Assembly: GCA_021730785.1 (NCBI GenBank)
Contig: JAKFWF010000006.1
Coordinates: 1 to 42,168 of the forward strand
Reading direction: 5' to 3'
DNA: 42,168 nucleotides
From: Hyphomicrobiaceae bacterium
GTDB taxonomy: Bacteria; Pseudomonadota; Alphaproteobacteria; Rhizobiales; Hyphomicrobiaceae
In this document: piece by piece, positions 24,032 through 33,978 of the stretch
Numbering within the stretch: the stretch's first letter is position 1
Layout: every line of letters starts with the position of its first letter
Notes under the pieces: generated by a model
Told to the model about the DNA's origin: nothing
The model's input: the letters and a program-made list of their open reading frames with translations, nothing else
The model's database searches: none
Program-made: the position numbers and the translations under genes

Positions 24032-25837
24032 TCAATGATTATCCCGCGGCACGCCCTTGGTCTCAGCGATCCGCTGGTACTTGACGGCGGGCTTCAGCAC
24101 CATGCCGTTCGACAATTCGTCGACCATGCCGCGCTGGATCTCCTGCCAGGGCGTCTGGTGGTCGGGATACTTGTAGCCGCCGGCAGCCTGCAGCTCGGCA
24201 CGGCGCTTGTCGAGTTCGGCCGCCGAAATCAGAATATTGGCTGACCGCTTGCCCAGATCGATCCGCACCCTGTCGCCGGTCTTGAGCAGCGCGAGGTTAC
24301 CGCCGGAAGCTGCCTCCGGCGACGCATTGAGAATTGACGGCGAGCCCGACGTGCCGGACTGCCGGCCATCGCCGATGCACGGCAGCGCGGTGACGCCCTT
24401 CTTCAAAAGATAGCTCGGCGCCCGCATGTTGACGACTTCGGCGGCTCCTGGATAGCCGATCGGGCCGACGCCGCGCATGAACAGCAGGCAGTGCTCGTCG
24501 ATCTCGAGGGCTGGATCATCGATCCGCTTGTGATAGTCCTCCGGGCCGTCGAACACGATGGCTCGGCCCTCGAAGGCCATCAGGTCTTTCGGGTTCGACA
24601 AATAGCGCTTGCGGAATTCGTCGGTGATCACCGACGTCTTCATGATCGCGCTGTCGAACAGATTGCCCTTGAAGTTGAGGAAGCCGGCCTGCGCCTTCAT
24701 CGGCGCGTCGTAGCTCTTGATGACCTTACGGTCGTCGGAAAACTTGGTTCTGCAATTGGCGAGCAGCGATTGGCCATTGACCGTGATGGCGTCGCCGCTG
24801 ATCTTGCCCTTGGACGCGAGTTCGGCGACCACGGCCGGCACGCCGCCGGCGCGATAATATTCCTCGCCAAGATATTCGCCGGCCGGCTGCATGTTGACCA
24901 ACAAGGGAATATCGTAGCCGACGCGCTCCCAGTCGTCGCAGGTGAGTTCCACGCCGATGTGGGCTGCGATCGCATTCAAGTGGATTGGCGCGTTGGTCGA
25001 GCCGCCGATCGCCGAGTTGACGACGATGGCGTTCTCGAAGGCGGCCTTGGTCAGGATCTTCGACGGTTTGAGATCTTCCCACACCATGTCGACGATGCGC
25101 CGTCCGGTCTCATACGCCATCTGCTGGCGGTCGCGGTGGGGGGCTGGGATCGCCGCGCAGCCGGGCAAACTCATGCCGAGCGCTTCGGCCAGCGAGTTCA
25201 TCGTGCTGGCCGTGCCCATGGTGTTGCAATGGCCGGCCGATGGTGCCGACGAGGCGACGAGTTCGAGGAAGCCCTTGTAGTCGATTTCGCCGCGCGCCAG
25301 CATCTCGCGCGCCTTCCACACGATGGTGCCCGAGCCGGTGCGCTCGCCCTTGTGCCAGCCGTTCAGCATCGGCCCGCCCGACAGCACGATCGCCGGTATA
25401 TCCACAGTTGCCGCGCCCATGATGAGCGCCGGTGTGGTCTTGTCGCAGCCGGTGGTCAGCACCAGCCCGTCCATGGGGTAGCCGTAGGCGATCTCGACCA
25501 GCGACAGGTACGTCAGGTTGCGGTCGAGCGAGGCGGTCGGCCGCTTGCAGGTCTCCTGCATGGGGTGGACGGGGAACTCGAACGGCACGCCACCGGCTTC
25601 GCGGATGCCGTCGCGCACGCGGTCGGCGAGGAAGATGTGATGCCGGTTGCACGGCGAGATGTCGGAACCGGTCTGCGCGATGCCGATGATGGGGCGGCCG
25701 GACTGCAGCTCTTCGAGCGTGAGCCCGAAGTTCATCGTGCGCTCCAGGTACAGCGCCGTCATATCGGGATTATCGGGATTGTCGAACCACTGGCGCGAGC
25801 GGAGCCGTTTGATCTGGGTGGCGGTTGGCTTTTTCAT
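24032..25837 (-). CDS. IlvD/Edd-family dehydratase, D-xylonate/L-arabinonate dehydratase-like
   Basis: This 601-residue enzyme should dehydrate a sugar acid (pentonate) to a 2-keto-3-deoxy acid using an Fe-S cluster. Three candidate cluster cysteines are C63 ([11 protein letters not shown]), C131 ([10 protein letters not shown]) and C204 ([12 protein letters not shown]); their spacing matches that of the pentonate dehydratases as I recall them. [24 protein letters not shown] and [16 protein letters not shown] favour xylonate/arabinonate-type over IlvD (dihydroxy-acid) proteins. Start ATG 25837 has TAGGA about 10 bp upstream. The longer reading to 25900 would start inside the predicted promoter. 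No pentose transporter or dehydrogenase is adjacent, so the substrate is uncertain. Confidence 0.9.
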   Translation of the reverse strand: MKKPTATQIKRLRSRQWFDNPDNPDMTALYLERTMNFGLTLEELQSGRPIIGIAQTGSDISPCNRHHIFLADRVRDGIREAGGVPFEFPVHPMQETCKRPTASLDRNLTYLSLVEIAYGYPMDGLVLTTGCDKTTPALIMGAATVDIPAIVLSGGPMLNGWHKGERTGSGTIVWKAREMLARGEIDYKGFLELVASSAPSAGHCNTMGTASTMNSLAEALGMSLPGCAAIPAPHRDRQQMAYETGRRIVDMVWEDLKPSKILTKAAFENAIVVNSAIGGSTNAPIHLNAIAAHIGVELTCDDWERVGYDIPLLVNMQPAGEYLGEEYYRAGGVPAVVAELASKGKISGDAITVNGQSLLANCRTKFSDDRKVIKSYDAPMKAQAGFLNFKGNLFDSAIMKTSVITDEFRKRYLSNPKDLMAFEGRAIVFDGPEDYHKRIDDPALEIDEHCLLFMRGVGPIGYPGAAEVVNMRAPSYLLKKGVTALPCIGDGRQSGTSGSPSILNASPEAASGGNLALLKTGDRVRIDLGKRSANILISAAELDKRRAELQAAGGYKYPDHQTPWQEIQRGMVDELSNGMVLKPAVKYQRIAETKGVPRDNH

Positions 25838-25879
25838 CGGCAATGGTCCTACTGAGGCATTAAGGTAACGTTGCACGGC

Positions 25880-25907
25880 AGTGTAGTCCTCGAACACCAC
25901 GCGTCAA
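25880..25907 (-). promoter_or_regulatory. sigma70-type promoter of the dehydratase gene
   Basis: On the minus strand, TTGACG (25907-25902) and TACACT (25885-25880) are separated by 16 bp. They match the -35 consensus at 5 of 6 and the -10 at 4 of 6 positions. Transcription would begin about 35 bp upstream of ATG 25837, consistent with that start. Confidence 0.5.
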
Positions 25908-26036
25908 CGTTGTCGTAACCCGATTGACACTGGTCACAGGCTGCACGCGAGCGCCCCATAATGCTTCTTGGTTTGTCTCCGGTAATCTTCCTAAGATAGG
26001 GACAGGAATCATCGAACGCCGTGCAACAGGACCTGC

Positions 26037-27104
26037 GTGCTCACAGCCAACGAAATTCTGGAATGGGACATGGACGGCGTACCGGTGGCAGTGCCGCCGC
26101 TGCTGACCGTCAACCATCTCGTCAAGCACTTCCCCGTTCGTCCCGGCCTGTTCGGGCGGCCGAGTGCCCATGTACGGGCCGTCGATGGGCTGTCATTCGG
26201 CGTCCAGGAAGGGGAGACGCTCGGCATCGTCGGTGAGTCTGGTTGTGGCAAGTCGACGGTCGCGCGCCTCCTGATGCACCTGCTCTCCGCCGACAGCGGC
26301 ACGATCGAGTTCGGAGGCAGCAGGGTCGGCTCCTACGGGTTGCCCATGAAAAGCTTCCGCGCCCAGGTGCAGATGGTGTTCCAGGACAGCTACGCGTCGC
26401 TGAACCCCAGGCTGACGATCGAAAGCTCGATCGCGTTCGGGCCGACCGTGCATGGCATTTCGTGGAGCGAAGCGATTGCGCGCGCCCGTGCGCTGCTCGA
26501 CCGCGTCGGTCTGGAGCCCAAGCGCTTCGCCGGTCGCTATCCGCACGAACTGTCGGGTGGTCAGCGCCAGCGGGTCAACATCGCCCGCGCCCTGGCCCTG
26601 CAGCCGAAGGTGCTCATCCTCGACGAAGCGGTATCGGCGCTCGACAAGTCGGTCGAGGCGCAGGTGCTGAACCTGCTGCTCGATCTTAAGGACGAGTTCG
26701 GGCTCACCTACATCTTCATCAGCCACGATCTCGAGGTCGTGCGCTTCATGGCCAACCGGGTGATGGTGATGTATCTCGGCAAAGTCGCCGAGATCGGCAA
26801 GACCGAGGCGGTCTATGGCGCAGCGCGGCATCCCTATACGCAGGCACTCCTCGCCTCCATGCTGTCGATGGATCCGGACCGGCGCTCGACGCAGGCGCCG
26901 CTGACCGGCGATCCGCCGAACCCGATCGACCCGCCGCCCGGCTGCCGGTTCCACACCCGTTGCGCGCATGCAAGCGACATCTGCCGCTCGAAGGTTCCGG
27001 CCCTGCTCGGCAGCGATCCAGGGCATCAGACCGCCTGCCATCTGGTCGATGCTGCGTCGGGCGCCTTGGTGTTTCGGTCGGAGGCCAGGGTGGCAGCGCC
27101 ATGA
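26037..27104 (+). CDS. peptide/nickel-type ABC transporter ATP-binding protein (OppF/DppF-like)
   Basis: This 355-residue cytoplasmic ATPase belongs to the oligopeptide/dipeptide importer family. It has Walker A GESGCGKST at 66-74, signature LSGGQRQR, Walker B VLILDEAVSALD, an H-loop in FISHDL, and the oligopeptide C-terminal extension with paired cysteines (PPPGCRFHTRCAHASDIC). GTG 26037 has ACAGGA upstream; ATG 26070 is an alternative closer to the usual family start. It overlaps the next ATPase gene by ATGA. No permease or solute-binding protein is in the window, so the partners must be elsewhere. Confidence 0.93.
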   Translation: MLTANEILEWDMDGVPVAVPPLLTVNHLVKHFPVRPGLFGRPSAHVRAVDGLSFGVQEGETLGIVGESGCGKSTVARLLMHLLSADSGTIEFGGSRVGSYGLPMKSFRAQVQMVFQDSYASLNPRLTIESSIAFGPTVHGISWSEAIARARALLDRVGLEPKRFAGRYPHELSGGQRQRVNIARALALQPKVLILDEAVSALDKSVEAQVLNLLLDLKDEFGLTYIFISHDLEVVRFMANRVMVMYLGKVAEIGKTEAVYGAARHPYTQALLASMLSMDPDRRSTQAPLTGDPPNPIDPPPGCRFHTRCAHASDICRSKVPALLGSDPGHQTACHLVDAASGALVFRSEARVAAP

Positions 27105-28096
27105 CGGGGGAGGGTGACACGGTCCTGGCGGTCGAGCAACTCAGTGTCACGTTCCGGGCCGGCGCGAAGCCCGTGCGTGCGGTTGACGGCGTCGATCTGA
27201 CCGTGCGCCGCGGCGAGGTGGTGGCGCTGCTGGGCGAGTCCGGTTCCGGCAAGAGCGTGACATTGCGCTCGATTCTGCGCCTGCACGACGAGCGCCGCAC
27301 CACCGTCGAGGGGCGCATCACGGTCGCCGGTGTCGATGTCATGGCGCTCAGCGGGCGCCGCCTCGCAAACTTCCGGGGGCAGACGGCTGCGATGATCTTC
27401 CAGGAGCCGATGCTGGCGCTCGACCCGGTCTACACGGTCGGTCGCCAGATCACCGAGGCGATCCGCCGCCACGAGGCCGTTTCGCAATCGCAGGCGCGCG
27501 AACGCGCACTCGAGCTGTTCCGCCGCGTGCGCATCCCGAGCCCCGAGAGCCGGCTCGACAATTATCCGCACGAGATGTCGGGCGGCATGCGCCAGCGGGC
27601 AATGATCGCGCTTGCGCTGTCGGCAAAGCCGGTTCTGCTGCTCGCCGACGAGCCGACCACGGCGCTCGACGCGACGGTGCAGGTGCAGATCCTGTTGCTG
27701 CTGCGGGAGTTGCAGCGCGAACTTGGGCTATCGGTCATTTTCGTCACCCATGACATCGGCGTCGCCGTCGAGATCGCCGACCGCGTGGCCGTAATGTATG
27801 CTGGCCGCATCGTCGAGATCGCGCCCGTGCGACCGCTGATCCGCACGCCACAGCATCCCTACACGATTGGGCTGCTGTCGACGCGGGCGAACGGCGGCCG
27901 GCTGATCGGCCGGCGGCTGCAGGCGATCCCTGGCAGTCCGCCCGATCTTGCCACTTTGCCGCCCGGCTGTGCGTTTGCGCCCCGGTGCACCCGGGTGATC
28001 GAAGCGTGCGGCGAGCGCAAGCCAGAGCCCATCGCGGCCGGCAACGGGCATCTGGTGCGGTGCGTGCACGCGCGCAGCCAAGTGGCAACAGCATGA
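27101..28096 (+). CDS. peptide/nickel-type ABC transporter ATP-binding protein (OppD/DppD-like)
   Basis: This 331-residue ATPase is the usual partner of the preceding gene in Opp/Dpp importers. It has Walker A GESGSGKS at 45-52, signature MSGGMRQR, Walker [13 protein letters not shown]-loop FVTHDI, and a C-terminal [18 protein letters not shown] cysteine motif. Start ATG 27101 overlaps the upstream stop in ATGA, with GGAGG further upstream. Its own stop overlaps the glnD start in the same way, so the three genes are probably co-translated. Confidence 0.94.
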   Translation: MTGEGDTVLAVEQLSVTFRAGAKPVRAVDGVDLTVRRGEVVALLGESGSGKSVTLRSILRLHDERRTTVEGRITVAGVDVMALSGRRLANFRGQTAAMIFQEPMLALDPVYTVGRQITEAIRRHEAVSQSQARERALELFRRVRIPSPESRLDNYPHEMSGGMRQRAMIALALSAKPVLLLADEPTTALDATVQVQILLLLRELQRELGLSVIFVTHDIGVAVEIADRVAVMYAGRIVEIAPVRPLIRTPQHPYTIGLLSTRANGGRLIGRRLQAIPGSPPDLATLPPGCAFAPRCTRVIEACGERKPEPIAAGNGHLVRCVHARSQVATA

Positions 28097-30876
28097 GTTT
28101 GGCCGAGGACAGTGCGACGCGCACCGGGAGTCCGGCGCCGTCCTACTTCGATCCCACGGCGCTGCGGCGCGAGTTGACCACGCTCCACCTGACGCCGCCG
28201 CCGGGCATCGAGCCGCGTGCGGCCGTGGTCGAACGTCTGAAGCAGCTGGTGGCGGATGCGCGAGCGGCAACCCAAGCCCAGCTGCTGCGCGATGGCAGCG
28301 GTCGGCGCTGCGCCAGCGGGCTGTCGCGGTTCCAGGATGAACTCGTTAGCCTGGTGCTCGACTACACGATGGCGCACGTCTATCGCGCGCAGAATCCGTC
28401 TGACGCCGAACGCATGGCGATCGTTGCGACCGGCGGCTACGGCCGCGGCCTGCTGGCGCCCGGCTCCGACATCGATCTGTTGTTCCTGCTGCCCTACAAG
28501 CAGACGCCCTGGGGCGAGAGCGTCGCCGAGGCGGTGCTCTACCTGTTGTGGGATTTGGGCTTCAAGGTCGGACATGCGACCCGCAACGTCGACCAATGTC
28601 TGCGCTATGCCAAGTCGGACATGACGATCCGCACGTCGCTGCTCGACGTCCGCCTCGTGCACGGCGATGCGCAGATCTTCGAGGACTTAGCGCAGCGCTT
28701 GCGCAACGAAGTGGTTGCTGGCACCGCGCGCGCGTTCATCGACGCGAAGATGAGCGAACGCGACCAGCGCCACAAGCGCGCGGGCGAGAGCCGCTATCTG
28801 GTCGAGCCGAACGTGAAGGATGGCAAGGGCGGCCTGCGCGATCTGCACACGCTGCATTGGCTCGCGACCTACATCCACGGCGCCGGCGTCGGCGAGGCGA
28901 CCCGGGATGCCGGGATCTTCACCCCCGATGAGATCGCGCTGTTCACGAAGTGCGAGAACTTCCTGTGGACCGTGCGCTGCCATTTGCATTTTCTCACCGG
29001 CCGGCCGGAGGAGCGCCTGTCGTTCGATGTGCAGGCCGAGATGGCCAAGCGCCTCGGCTACAAGGACCACCGGGGCTTGCGTTCGGTCGAGCGCTTCATG
29101 AAGCACTATTTCCTGGTCGCCAAGGACGTCGGCGACCTGACCGCAATCCTGTGTTCCTCGCTCGAGATGCAGCAGCTCAAAGCTGTGCCGCTGCTCAACC
29201 AGTTACTCAATCCGCTGAACTGGCGCACGCGACGCGAGATCCGCGTATTGACCGATTTCCGCGTCGATAACGACCGCCTCAACATCGCCGACCCGGAAGC
29301 CTTCACGCGCGACCCCGTCAATCTGATCCGCTTTTTCGCGCAAGCCGAAAAAACCGGCGCTTTCCTGCATCCCTCGGCGATCCGGCAACTGCGCCACGCC
29401 CATCGGCTGGTCGACGACAATCTGCGCAACAACCCGGAGGCCAACCGCATCTTCATCGAGCTGCTGACCTCGAAGGTCGGCCCGGAAATGGCGCTGCGGC
29501 GCATGAACGATGCCGGCATTCTCGGTCGCTTCATCCCCGACTTCGGCCGTGTCGTGTCGATGATGCAGTTCAACATGTATCACCACTTTACGGTCGATGA
29601 GCACCTGCTGCGCACCGTCGGTGAGCTGCGCGCCATCGAGGAAGGCGCACTCGCCGACACGCTGCCGTTGTCGACAGAGATCATCAAGTCGATCCAGAAC
29701 CGCCGCGCGCTCTACGTGGCAGCCTTCCTGCACGACGTCGGCAAGGGACGCATCGAGGATCACTCGGTTGTTGGCGCGCGGATCGCCACCGGACTTGGCC
29801 CGCGCTTTGGCCTGTCGCCGGCTGAAACCGAGACTGTGCGGTGGCTGATCCAGGAGCACCTCACCATGAGCATGATCGCCCAGAGCCGCGACATCGGCGA
29901 TCCAAAGACCATCCGCGATTTCGCGGACATCGTGCAGTCGCCAGAGCGGCTGAAGCTGCTGCTGCTGCTGACGGTCGCCGACATTCGCGCGGTCGGGCCC
30001 GGCACCTGGAACGGCTGGAAGGGACAATTGCTGCGCGAGCTGTATCACCAGACCGAACCGCTGGTGGCGGGCGGCCACACGCAGGCGGGTCGCCGCGAGC
30101 GGGTTGCGGAAGCACAGAAAGGGTTGCGTGCAGCCCTCGCGGACTGGTCAGCGGTCGAGCTCGATCGCTTCATCGACCGCCAGTATCCCGACTACTGGCT
30201 GAAGACGGAGACGGCGAGCCAGGTTGAGCATGCCCGCCTGATCCGCCGCGCAGAGACTGCCAACGAGAGCCTCGCGACCTCGTTCACCACCAACGATTTC
30301 ACCGGCATCACCGAGCTGTCGGTGATGGCGCCGAACCATGCGCGACTGCTGGCCATTTTTGCCGGCTGCTGCGCCGCGGCCAGTGCCAACATCATCGGTG
30401 CTCAGGTCTCGACGACGCGCGACGGCATTGCACTCGACACGTTCCTGCTGCAGCGCGAATTCAGCGACGAGGTGGACGAGCGCCGCCGCATGACCCGCAT
30501 CGGCCAGACCATCGCCCGCGTGCTGAAGGGCGAGGCGCGGCTCGCAGGTCTTCTCGCCAAGCGGCGTCCGACCGAGCGCCGGCTGCAGGCGTTCCAGGTG
30601 GTGCCCGAGGTCGTCATCAACAACTCGCTGTCGGACACCTTCACGGTGATCGAGGTGGCGGGGCTCGACCGGCCCGGCCTGTTGCACGAGCTAACCAACA
30701 CCCTGTCGGATCTGAGCCTCGACATCACGTCGGCGCACATAACGACCTACGGCGAGAAGGCTGTCGACGTGTTTTACGTGACCGACCTCACGGGCAAGAA
30801 AGTGCTGAACGAGACGCGCCAGGCCGCCATCCGCGAGCGGCTGGCGCGCATTCTGGAGCCGGTACTCGCGGTGTGA
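28093..30876 (+). CDS. glnD: bifunctional [PII] uridylyltransferase/uridylyl-removing enzyme
   Basis: This 927-residue GlnD senses glutamine and uridylylates or deuridylylates PII proteins to control nitrogen metabolism. Domain order is complete: nucleotidyltransferase with GGYGRG (114-119) and SDIDLL (D126, D128), a GlnD-specific helical linker, an HD hydrolase domain with FLHDVGKG (H547, D548), and two ACT domains starting near residues 741 (ELSVMAPNHARLL) and 853 (VIEVAGLDRPGLLHELT). Length fits alphaproteobacterial GlnD. ATG 28093 overlaps the stop of the OppD-like gene (ATGA). In many alphaproteobacteria glnD sits near mutS or murJ, so coupling to peptide ABC ATPases is unusual. Confidence 0.97.
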   Translation: MSLAEDSATRTGSPAPSYFDPTALRRELTTLHLTPPPGIEPRAAVVERLKQLVADARAATQAQLLRDGSGRRCASGLSRFQDELVSLVLDYTMAHVYRAQNPSDAERMAIVATGGYGRGLLAPGSDIDLLFLLPYKQTPWGESVAEAVLYLLWDLGFKVGHATRNVDQCLRYAKSDMTIRTSLLDVRLVHGDAQIFEDLAQRLRNEVVAGTARAFIDAKMSERDQRHKRAGESRYLVEPNVKDGKGGLRDLHTLHWLATYIHGAGVGEATRDAGIFTPDEIALFTKCENFLWTVRCHLHFLTGRPEERLSFDVQAEMAKRLGYKDHRGLRSVERFMKHYFLVAKDVGDLTAILCSSLEMQQLKAVPLLNQLLNPLNWRTRREIRVLTDFRVDNDRLNIADPEAFTRDPVNLIRFFAQAEKTGAFLHPSAIRQLRHAHRLVDDNLRNNPEANRIFIELLTSKVGPEMALRRMNDAGILGRFIPDFGRVVSMMQFNMYHHFTVDEHLLRTVGELRAIEEGALADTLPLSTEIIKSIQNRRALYVAAFLHDVGKGRIEDHSVVGARIATGLGPRFGLSPAETETVRWLIQEHLTMSMIAQSRDIGDPKTIRDFADIVQSPERLKLLLLLTVADIRAVGPGTWNGWKGQLLRELYHQTEPLVAGGHTQAGRRERVAEAQKGLRAALADWSAVELDRFIDRQYPDYWLKTETASQVEHARLIRRAETANESLATSFTTNDFTGITELSVMAPNHARLLAIFAGCCAAASANIIGAQVSTTRDGIALDTFLLQREFSDEVDERRRMTRIGQTIARVLKGEARLAGLLAKRRPTERRLQAFQVVPEVVINNSLSDTFTVIEVAGLDRPGLLHELTNTLSDLSLDITSAHITTYGEKAVDVFYVTDLTGKKVLNETRQAAIRERLARILEPVLAV

Positions 30877-30897
30877 GCGCCAACCGCTTGAAATCCT

Positions 30898-30972
30898 TGG
30901 TGAGCTCGGATGGGTTCGAACCATCGACATCCTGATTAAAAGTCAGGCGCTCTACCACTGAGCTACGAGCCC
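30898..30972 (-). tRNA. tRNA-Lys (TTT)
   Basis: The 75-nt minus-strand gene has acceptor GGGCTCG (30972-30966) paired with CGAGCTC (30908-30902, one G-U). Its TTT anticodon lies within GACTTTTAATC, the T-loop is GGTTCGAACCC, and it ends in an encoded CCA at 30898. Anticodon TTT reads Lys codons. It lies 22 bp beyond glnD on the opposite strand. Confidence 0.95.
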
Positions 30973-31405
30973 TCGCCGGGTCGCGCGGAACCTATGGGTG
31001 CGGGGGGCTGAGGTCAAGGCTTATGGCCACAGTCGGTTTCGAGTTGGAACCGCTGGCCAGGGAAGCGGCATCCAAGGACGCCATGCCCGAGGTCACGTCC
31101 ATACCGCCTTCTTTGGTTTGCGCGCGGCGACTCCCGGTCCGGCGGCCGGCCGCCGCGCGCCGAAGTCTGCCCCCGGACTACGCCGCAGCAGCTGCCCGTC
31201 CCGCCACGGGGGTCCCGGAAAGCCCGTGCTCGGTGGCGTCACCGAATGGGATGTCATGGGCGGGCTTATCCGGCTTCAGCGCGGGTCGACGGAGCACGAC
31301 GGTAGAACCGGGCGATGCTGCGGCGAGCGAAGATCCCAGCTCGCGCGCGGAATTGATTCTGTCCGCCACGCGTGGACGGACGGGGCCGCGGCCCTGCACC
31401 CGCGC

Positions 31406-31435
31406 CGAGGCGCAGCCTCGACACCACAGTTTTTT
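31406..31435 (+). terminator. hairpin followed by T-run
   Basis: CGAGGC (31406-31411), loop GCA, and GCCTCG (31415-31420) are followed nine bases later by six Ts (31430-31435). This resembles a weak intrinsic terminator on the plus strand, but it is more than 500 bp beyond glnD and its transcript is unknown. Confidence 0.35.
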
Positions 31436-31455
31436 ATCTGAAAGAAAGCGGGCGG

Positions 31456-31480
31456 GTTCGGGAGGGCGTCCCTCCCGAAC
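31456..31480. repeat. perfect 11-bp inverted repeat
   Basis: GTTCGGGAGGG (31456-31466), loop CGT, then CCCTCCCGAAC (31470-31480). On the minus strand it lies upstream of an AT-rich stretch without a clear T-run. Function unknown; it lies between two genes on opposite sides and does not overlap any called gene. Confidence 0.5.
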
Positions 31481-31737
31481 GGGTGCGGGCGGCAGCCTGC
31501 TCGCGGGAGCGAGGTCGAGTGAGGCAACATTCATCGATTCGATACGTCATAAATTCAGATGAGTTCGCCGCCGCTTCGGTAACGCCATGTTCCCAAATGC
31601 ATCGATGAATCGTCTCCGCAATCGCTCAATTTTGTGTCGGGTGACGCGTGTAAAATCCTCGCACCTTTCGATCGATGCCACTCCCATGATTTGGATCGCA
31701 GTTGCAGTGATCACTCAAATCGGTGCCGCAGCCGCCC

Positions 31738-33540
31738 TCAATTCTCATCCATCTTCAGCGCCGCGATGAACGCTTCCTGCGGGATTTCGACGCTCCCGAA
31801 CTGGCGCATCTTCTTTTTGCCCTTCTTCTGCTTGTCGAGCAGCTTGCGCTTGCGGCTGATATCGCCGCCGTAGCACTTGGCCAGCACGTCCTTGCGCAAC
31901 GCCTTGATGGTTTCGCGCGCGATCACCTTGCCGCCGATCGCCGCCTGGATCGGGATCTGGAACAAGTGCGGCGGGATCAGGTCCTTCAGCTTCTCACACA
32001 TGGTGCGGCCGCGCGTTTCGGCACGCGTGCGGTGCACGATCATGGACAACGCATCCACCGCCTCGTTGTTGACCAACATCGACAGCTTCACGAGTTGCTC
32101 TTCCTCGTAGCCGATGATGGCGTAGTCGAACGAGGCGTAGCCCTTGCTGATCGACTTCAGGCGGTCGTAGAAATCAAACACCACTTCGTTGAGCGGCAGT
32201 TCGTAGACCACCATCGCGCGGGAACCGACATAGGTCAGCTCCTTCTGTCGGCCGCGACGGTCCTGGCAGAGTTTGAGGACCGAGCCCAGGTAATCGTCGG
32301 GCACCAGAATGGTCGCCTTGATCCACGGCTCCTCGATGCGCGCGATTTTCACCACGTCCGGCATGTCGGCCGGGTTGTGCATCTCCAACATCGTGCCGTC
32401 GTTCATGTGCACGTGATAGATCACGCTCGGCGCGGTGGTGATGAGGTCGAGGTTGAACTCGCGCTCCAGCCGCTCGGTGATGATCTCGAGGTGGAGGAGC
32501 CCGAGGAAGCCGCAGCGGAAGCCGAAGCCGAGGGCCGCCGAACTTTCCGTCTCGAACGAAAAACTCGCGTCGTTGAGGCGCAGGCGCCCCATCGCCTCGC
32601 GCAGGTCCTCGAACTCGGCCGCGTCCACCGGGAACAGACCGCAGAACACCACCGGTTGGGCCGGCTTGAAGCCCGGCAGCGCGACCGCGTTCAAATTCTT
32701 CTCGTCGATGATGGTGTCGCCGACGCGGGTGTCGGCCACCTGCTTGATGCTGGCCGTGAAGAAGCCGACTTCGCCGGGGCCCAGCTCCGCCAACATCTCC
32801 TGCTTGGGGCGGAAGATGCCGAGCCGCTCGATCTGGTAGTTGGCGTCGGTCGACATCAGCTTGATCTTCTGGCCCTTTTTCATCACGCCTTCGCGGATGC
32901 GCACCAGCACCACGACGCCGAGATAGGCGTCATACCAGCTGTCGATCAGCATCGCGATCAGCGGCTTTGTGCGGTCCCCCTTGGGCGCGGGCAGGCGCTC
33001 GACGATCGCTTCGAGGACGGCTGGCACATTGAGGCCGGTCTTGGCCGACACGCCGACCGCATCCGACGCATCGAGGCCGATCACATCCTCGATCTGCTGC
33101 TTGACGCGGTCGACGTCCGCGGCCGGCAAGTCGACCTTGTTCAGAACGGGTAGGATTTCGAGATTGTTATCAAGAGCTTGGTAGACGTTGGCGAGCGTCT
33201 GCGCTTCCACGCCCTGCGACGCGTCGACCACCAGAATCGCGCCCTCGCAGGCGGCGAGCGAGCGGGACACTTCGTAGGCGAAATCCACGTGGCCGGGCGT
33301 GTCCATCAGGTTGAGCTGATAGGTCTTGCCGTCCTTGTACTTGTAGTCGAGTCGCACGGTCTGCGCCTTGATGGTGATGCCGCGCTCCTTCTCGATGTCC
33401 ATCGAATCGAGGATCTGCTCCTGCATGTCGCGCAGCGCAACGTTGCCGCACAGCTGGATGAGCCGGTCGGACAAGGTCGACTTGCCGTGGTCGATGTGGG
33501 CGATGATCGAGAAATTGCGGATCAGGGAGATGTCGGTCAT
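31738..33540 (-). CDS. lepA: elongation factor 4 (translational GTPase LepA)
   Basis: This 600-residue ribosome-dependent GTPase is LepA/EF4. The start [22 protein letters not shown] gives the G1 loop at 14-22, followed by G3 DTPGHVDF and G4 NKVDLP. The EF-G-like domains and the LepA-specific C-terminus ([25 protein letters not shown]) are intact. Start ATG 33540 is the family start; the longer reading to 33693 adds 51 residues with no conservation. No lepB signal peptidase gene, its common partner elsewhere, is adjacent. Confidence 0.97.
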   Translation of the reverse strand: MTDISLIRNFSIIAHIDHGKSTLSDRLIQLCGNVALRDMQEQILDSMDIEKERGITIKAQTVRLDYKYKDGKTYQLNLMDTPGHVDFAYEVSRSLAACEGAILVVDASQGVEAQTLANVYQALDNNLEILPVLNKVDLPAADVDRVKQQIEDVIGLDASDAVGVSAKTGLNVPAVLEAIVERLPAPKGDRTKPLIAMLIDSWYDAYLGVVVLVRIREGVMKKGQKIKLMSTDANYQIERLGIFRPKQEMLAELGPGEVGFFTASIKQVADTRVGDTIIDEKNLNAVALPGFKPAQPVVFCGLFPVDAAEFEDLREAMGRLRLNDASFSFETESSAALGFGFRCGFLGLLHLEIITERLEREFNLDLITTAPSVIYHVHMNDGTMLEMHNPADMPDVVKIARIEEPWIKATILVPDDYLGSVLKLCQDRRGRQKELTYVGSRAMVVYELPLNEVVFDFYDRLKSISKGYASFDYAIIGYEEEQLVKLSMLVNNEAVDALSMIVHRTRAETRGRTMCEKLKDLIPPHLFQIPIQAAIGGKVIARETIKALRKDVLAKCYGGDISRKRKLLDKQKKGKKKMRQFGSVEIPQEAFIAALKMDEN

Positions 33541-33978
33541 GGCCGGGGTGTAGCACCGACCGGGGTGGCGCAAAAGGGTACTCAATGGCGCGGGGAATGG
33601 AATCGGCAGTTCAGGCGCCTGTGCCGTTCCCGTGTCTGGTCCGGCACGGCCGACCGACCGGCGCCACGCCGCCACCTTCGTTTTGATTTCCAAATTTTGG
33701 AACGATCCATCTCAATAACATTAGATACTGACGCTTGATGGAAGAGGGTAGGGGTTTCCTCGTCGGCCGGGGATAGACGCCCTGACAACGCTGACGGACC
33801 AAGCGAACGAGGGGGCCGCCACCTACTTCGACTTTCCCGCAGTCGCACCGCACATGGCGCTGTGAATTTCGGCTGGTCGGAGTTGTTGAACCTTTGAACC
33901 GGCGGCGCCCGGGGGTGCGATCGGTGTCAGGTGAAAGCCTGGGCACGGTCAACCCTAAACCCAACAGGAGACTAGACA
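33541..33978. other. 438-bp divergent intergenic region
   Basis: The region between lepA (minus) and the YHS gene (plus) should contain both promoters. The stretch 33680-33735 is distinctly A/T-rich within GC-rich surroundings and holds the inverted repeat described separately. The ORFs spanning it (for example 33611-33979 minus) look like frame shadows and are not called. Confidence 0.5.
33688..33702. promoter_or_regulatory. operator-like inverted repeat TTCCAAA-T-TTTGGAA
   Basis: A perfect 15-bp inverted repeat with a single central base lies in the A/T-rich part of the divergent region, about 150 bp upstream of lepA and 280 bp upstream of the YHS gene. Its size fits a dimeric helix-turn-helix repressor site. 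No regulator gene is nearby and no function can be assigned. Confidence 0.35.

Larger units (their letters stand above)
30973..31737. other. 765-bp region without a convincing gene, rich in inverted repeats
   Basis: Several overlapping ORFs (up to 179 codons plus, 118 codons minus) exist, but none shows a recognisable domain, a good start site or protein-like composition. The region is packed with inverted repeats, including a near-palindrome at about 31370-31390 (GTCCGCCACGCGTGGACGGAC is split by one mismatch), a GC hairpin with a T-run at 31406-31435, and an 11-bp stem at 31456-31480. It may be an intergenic repeat or hold a structured RNA; the sequence alone does not settle this. Confidence 0.4.

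Noticed and set aside
24491-25855. 454-codon plus-strand ORF opposite the dehydratase
   Set aside because: It is antisense to a dehydratase with intact catalytic motifs; His/Arg/Gly/Asp-rich shadow composition.
26037-28096. The two ABC ATPases as the missing exporter for the giant protein
   Set aside because: They lack transmembrane segments and carry the peptide-importer C-terminal Cys motif, so they are Opp/Dpp-type and not HlyB-type.
31023-31562. 179-codon plus-strand ORF after tRNA-Lys
   Set aside because: Low-complexity Ala/Arg/Ser/Pro composition, no domain, no good ribosome binding site, and it spans several hairpins.
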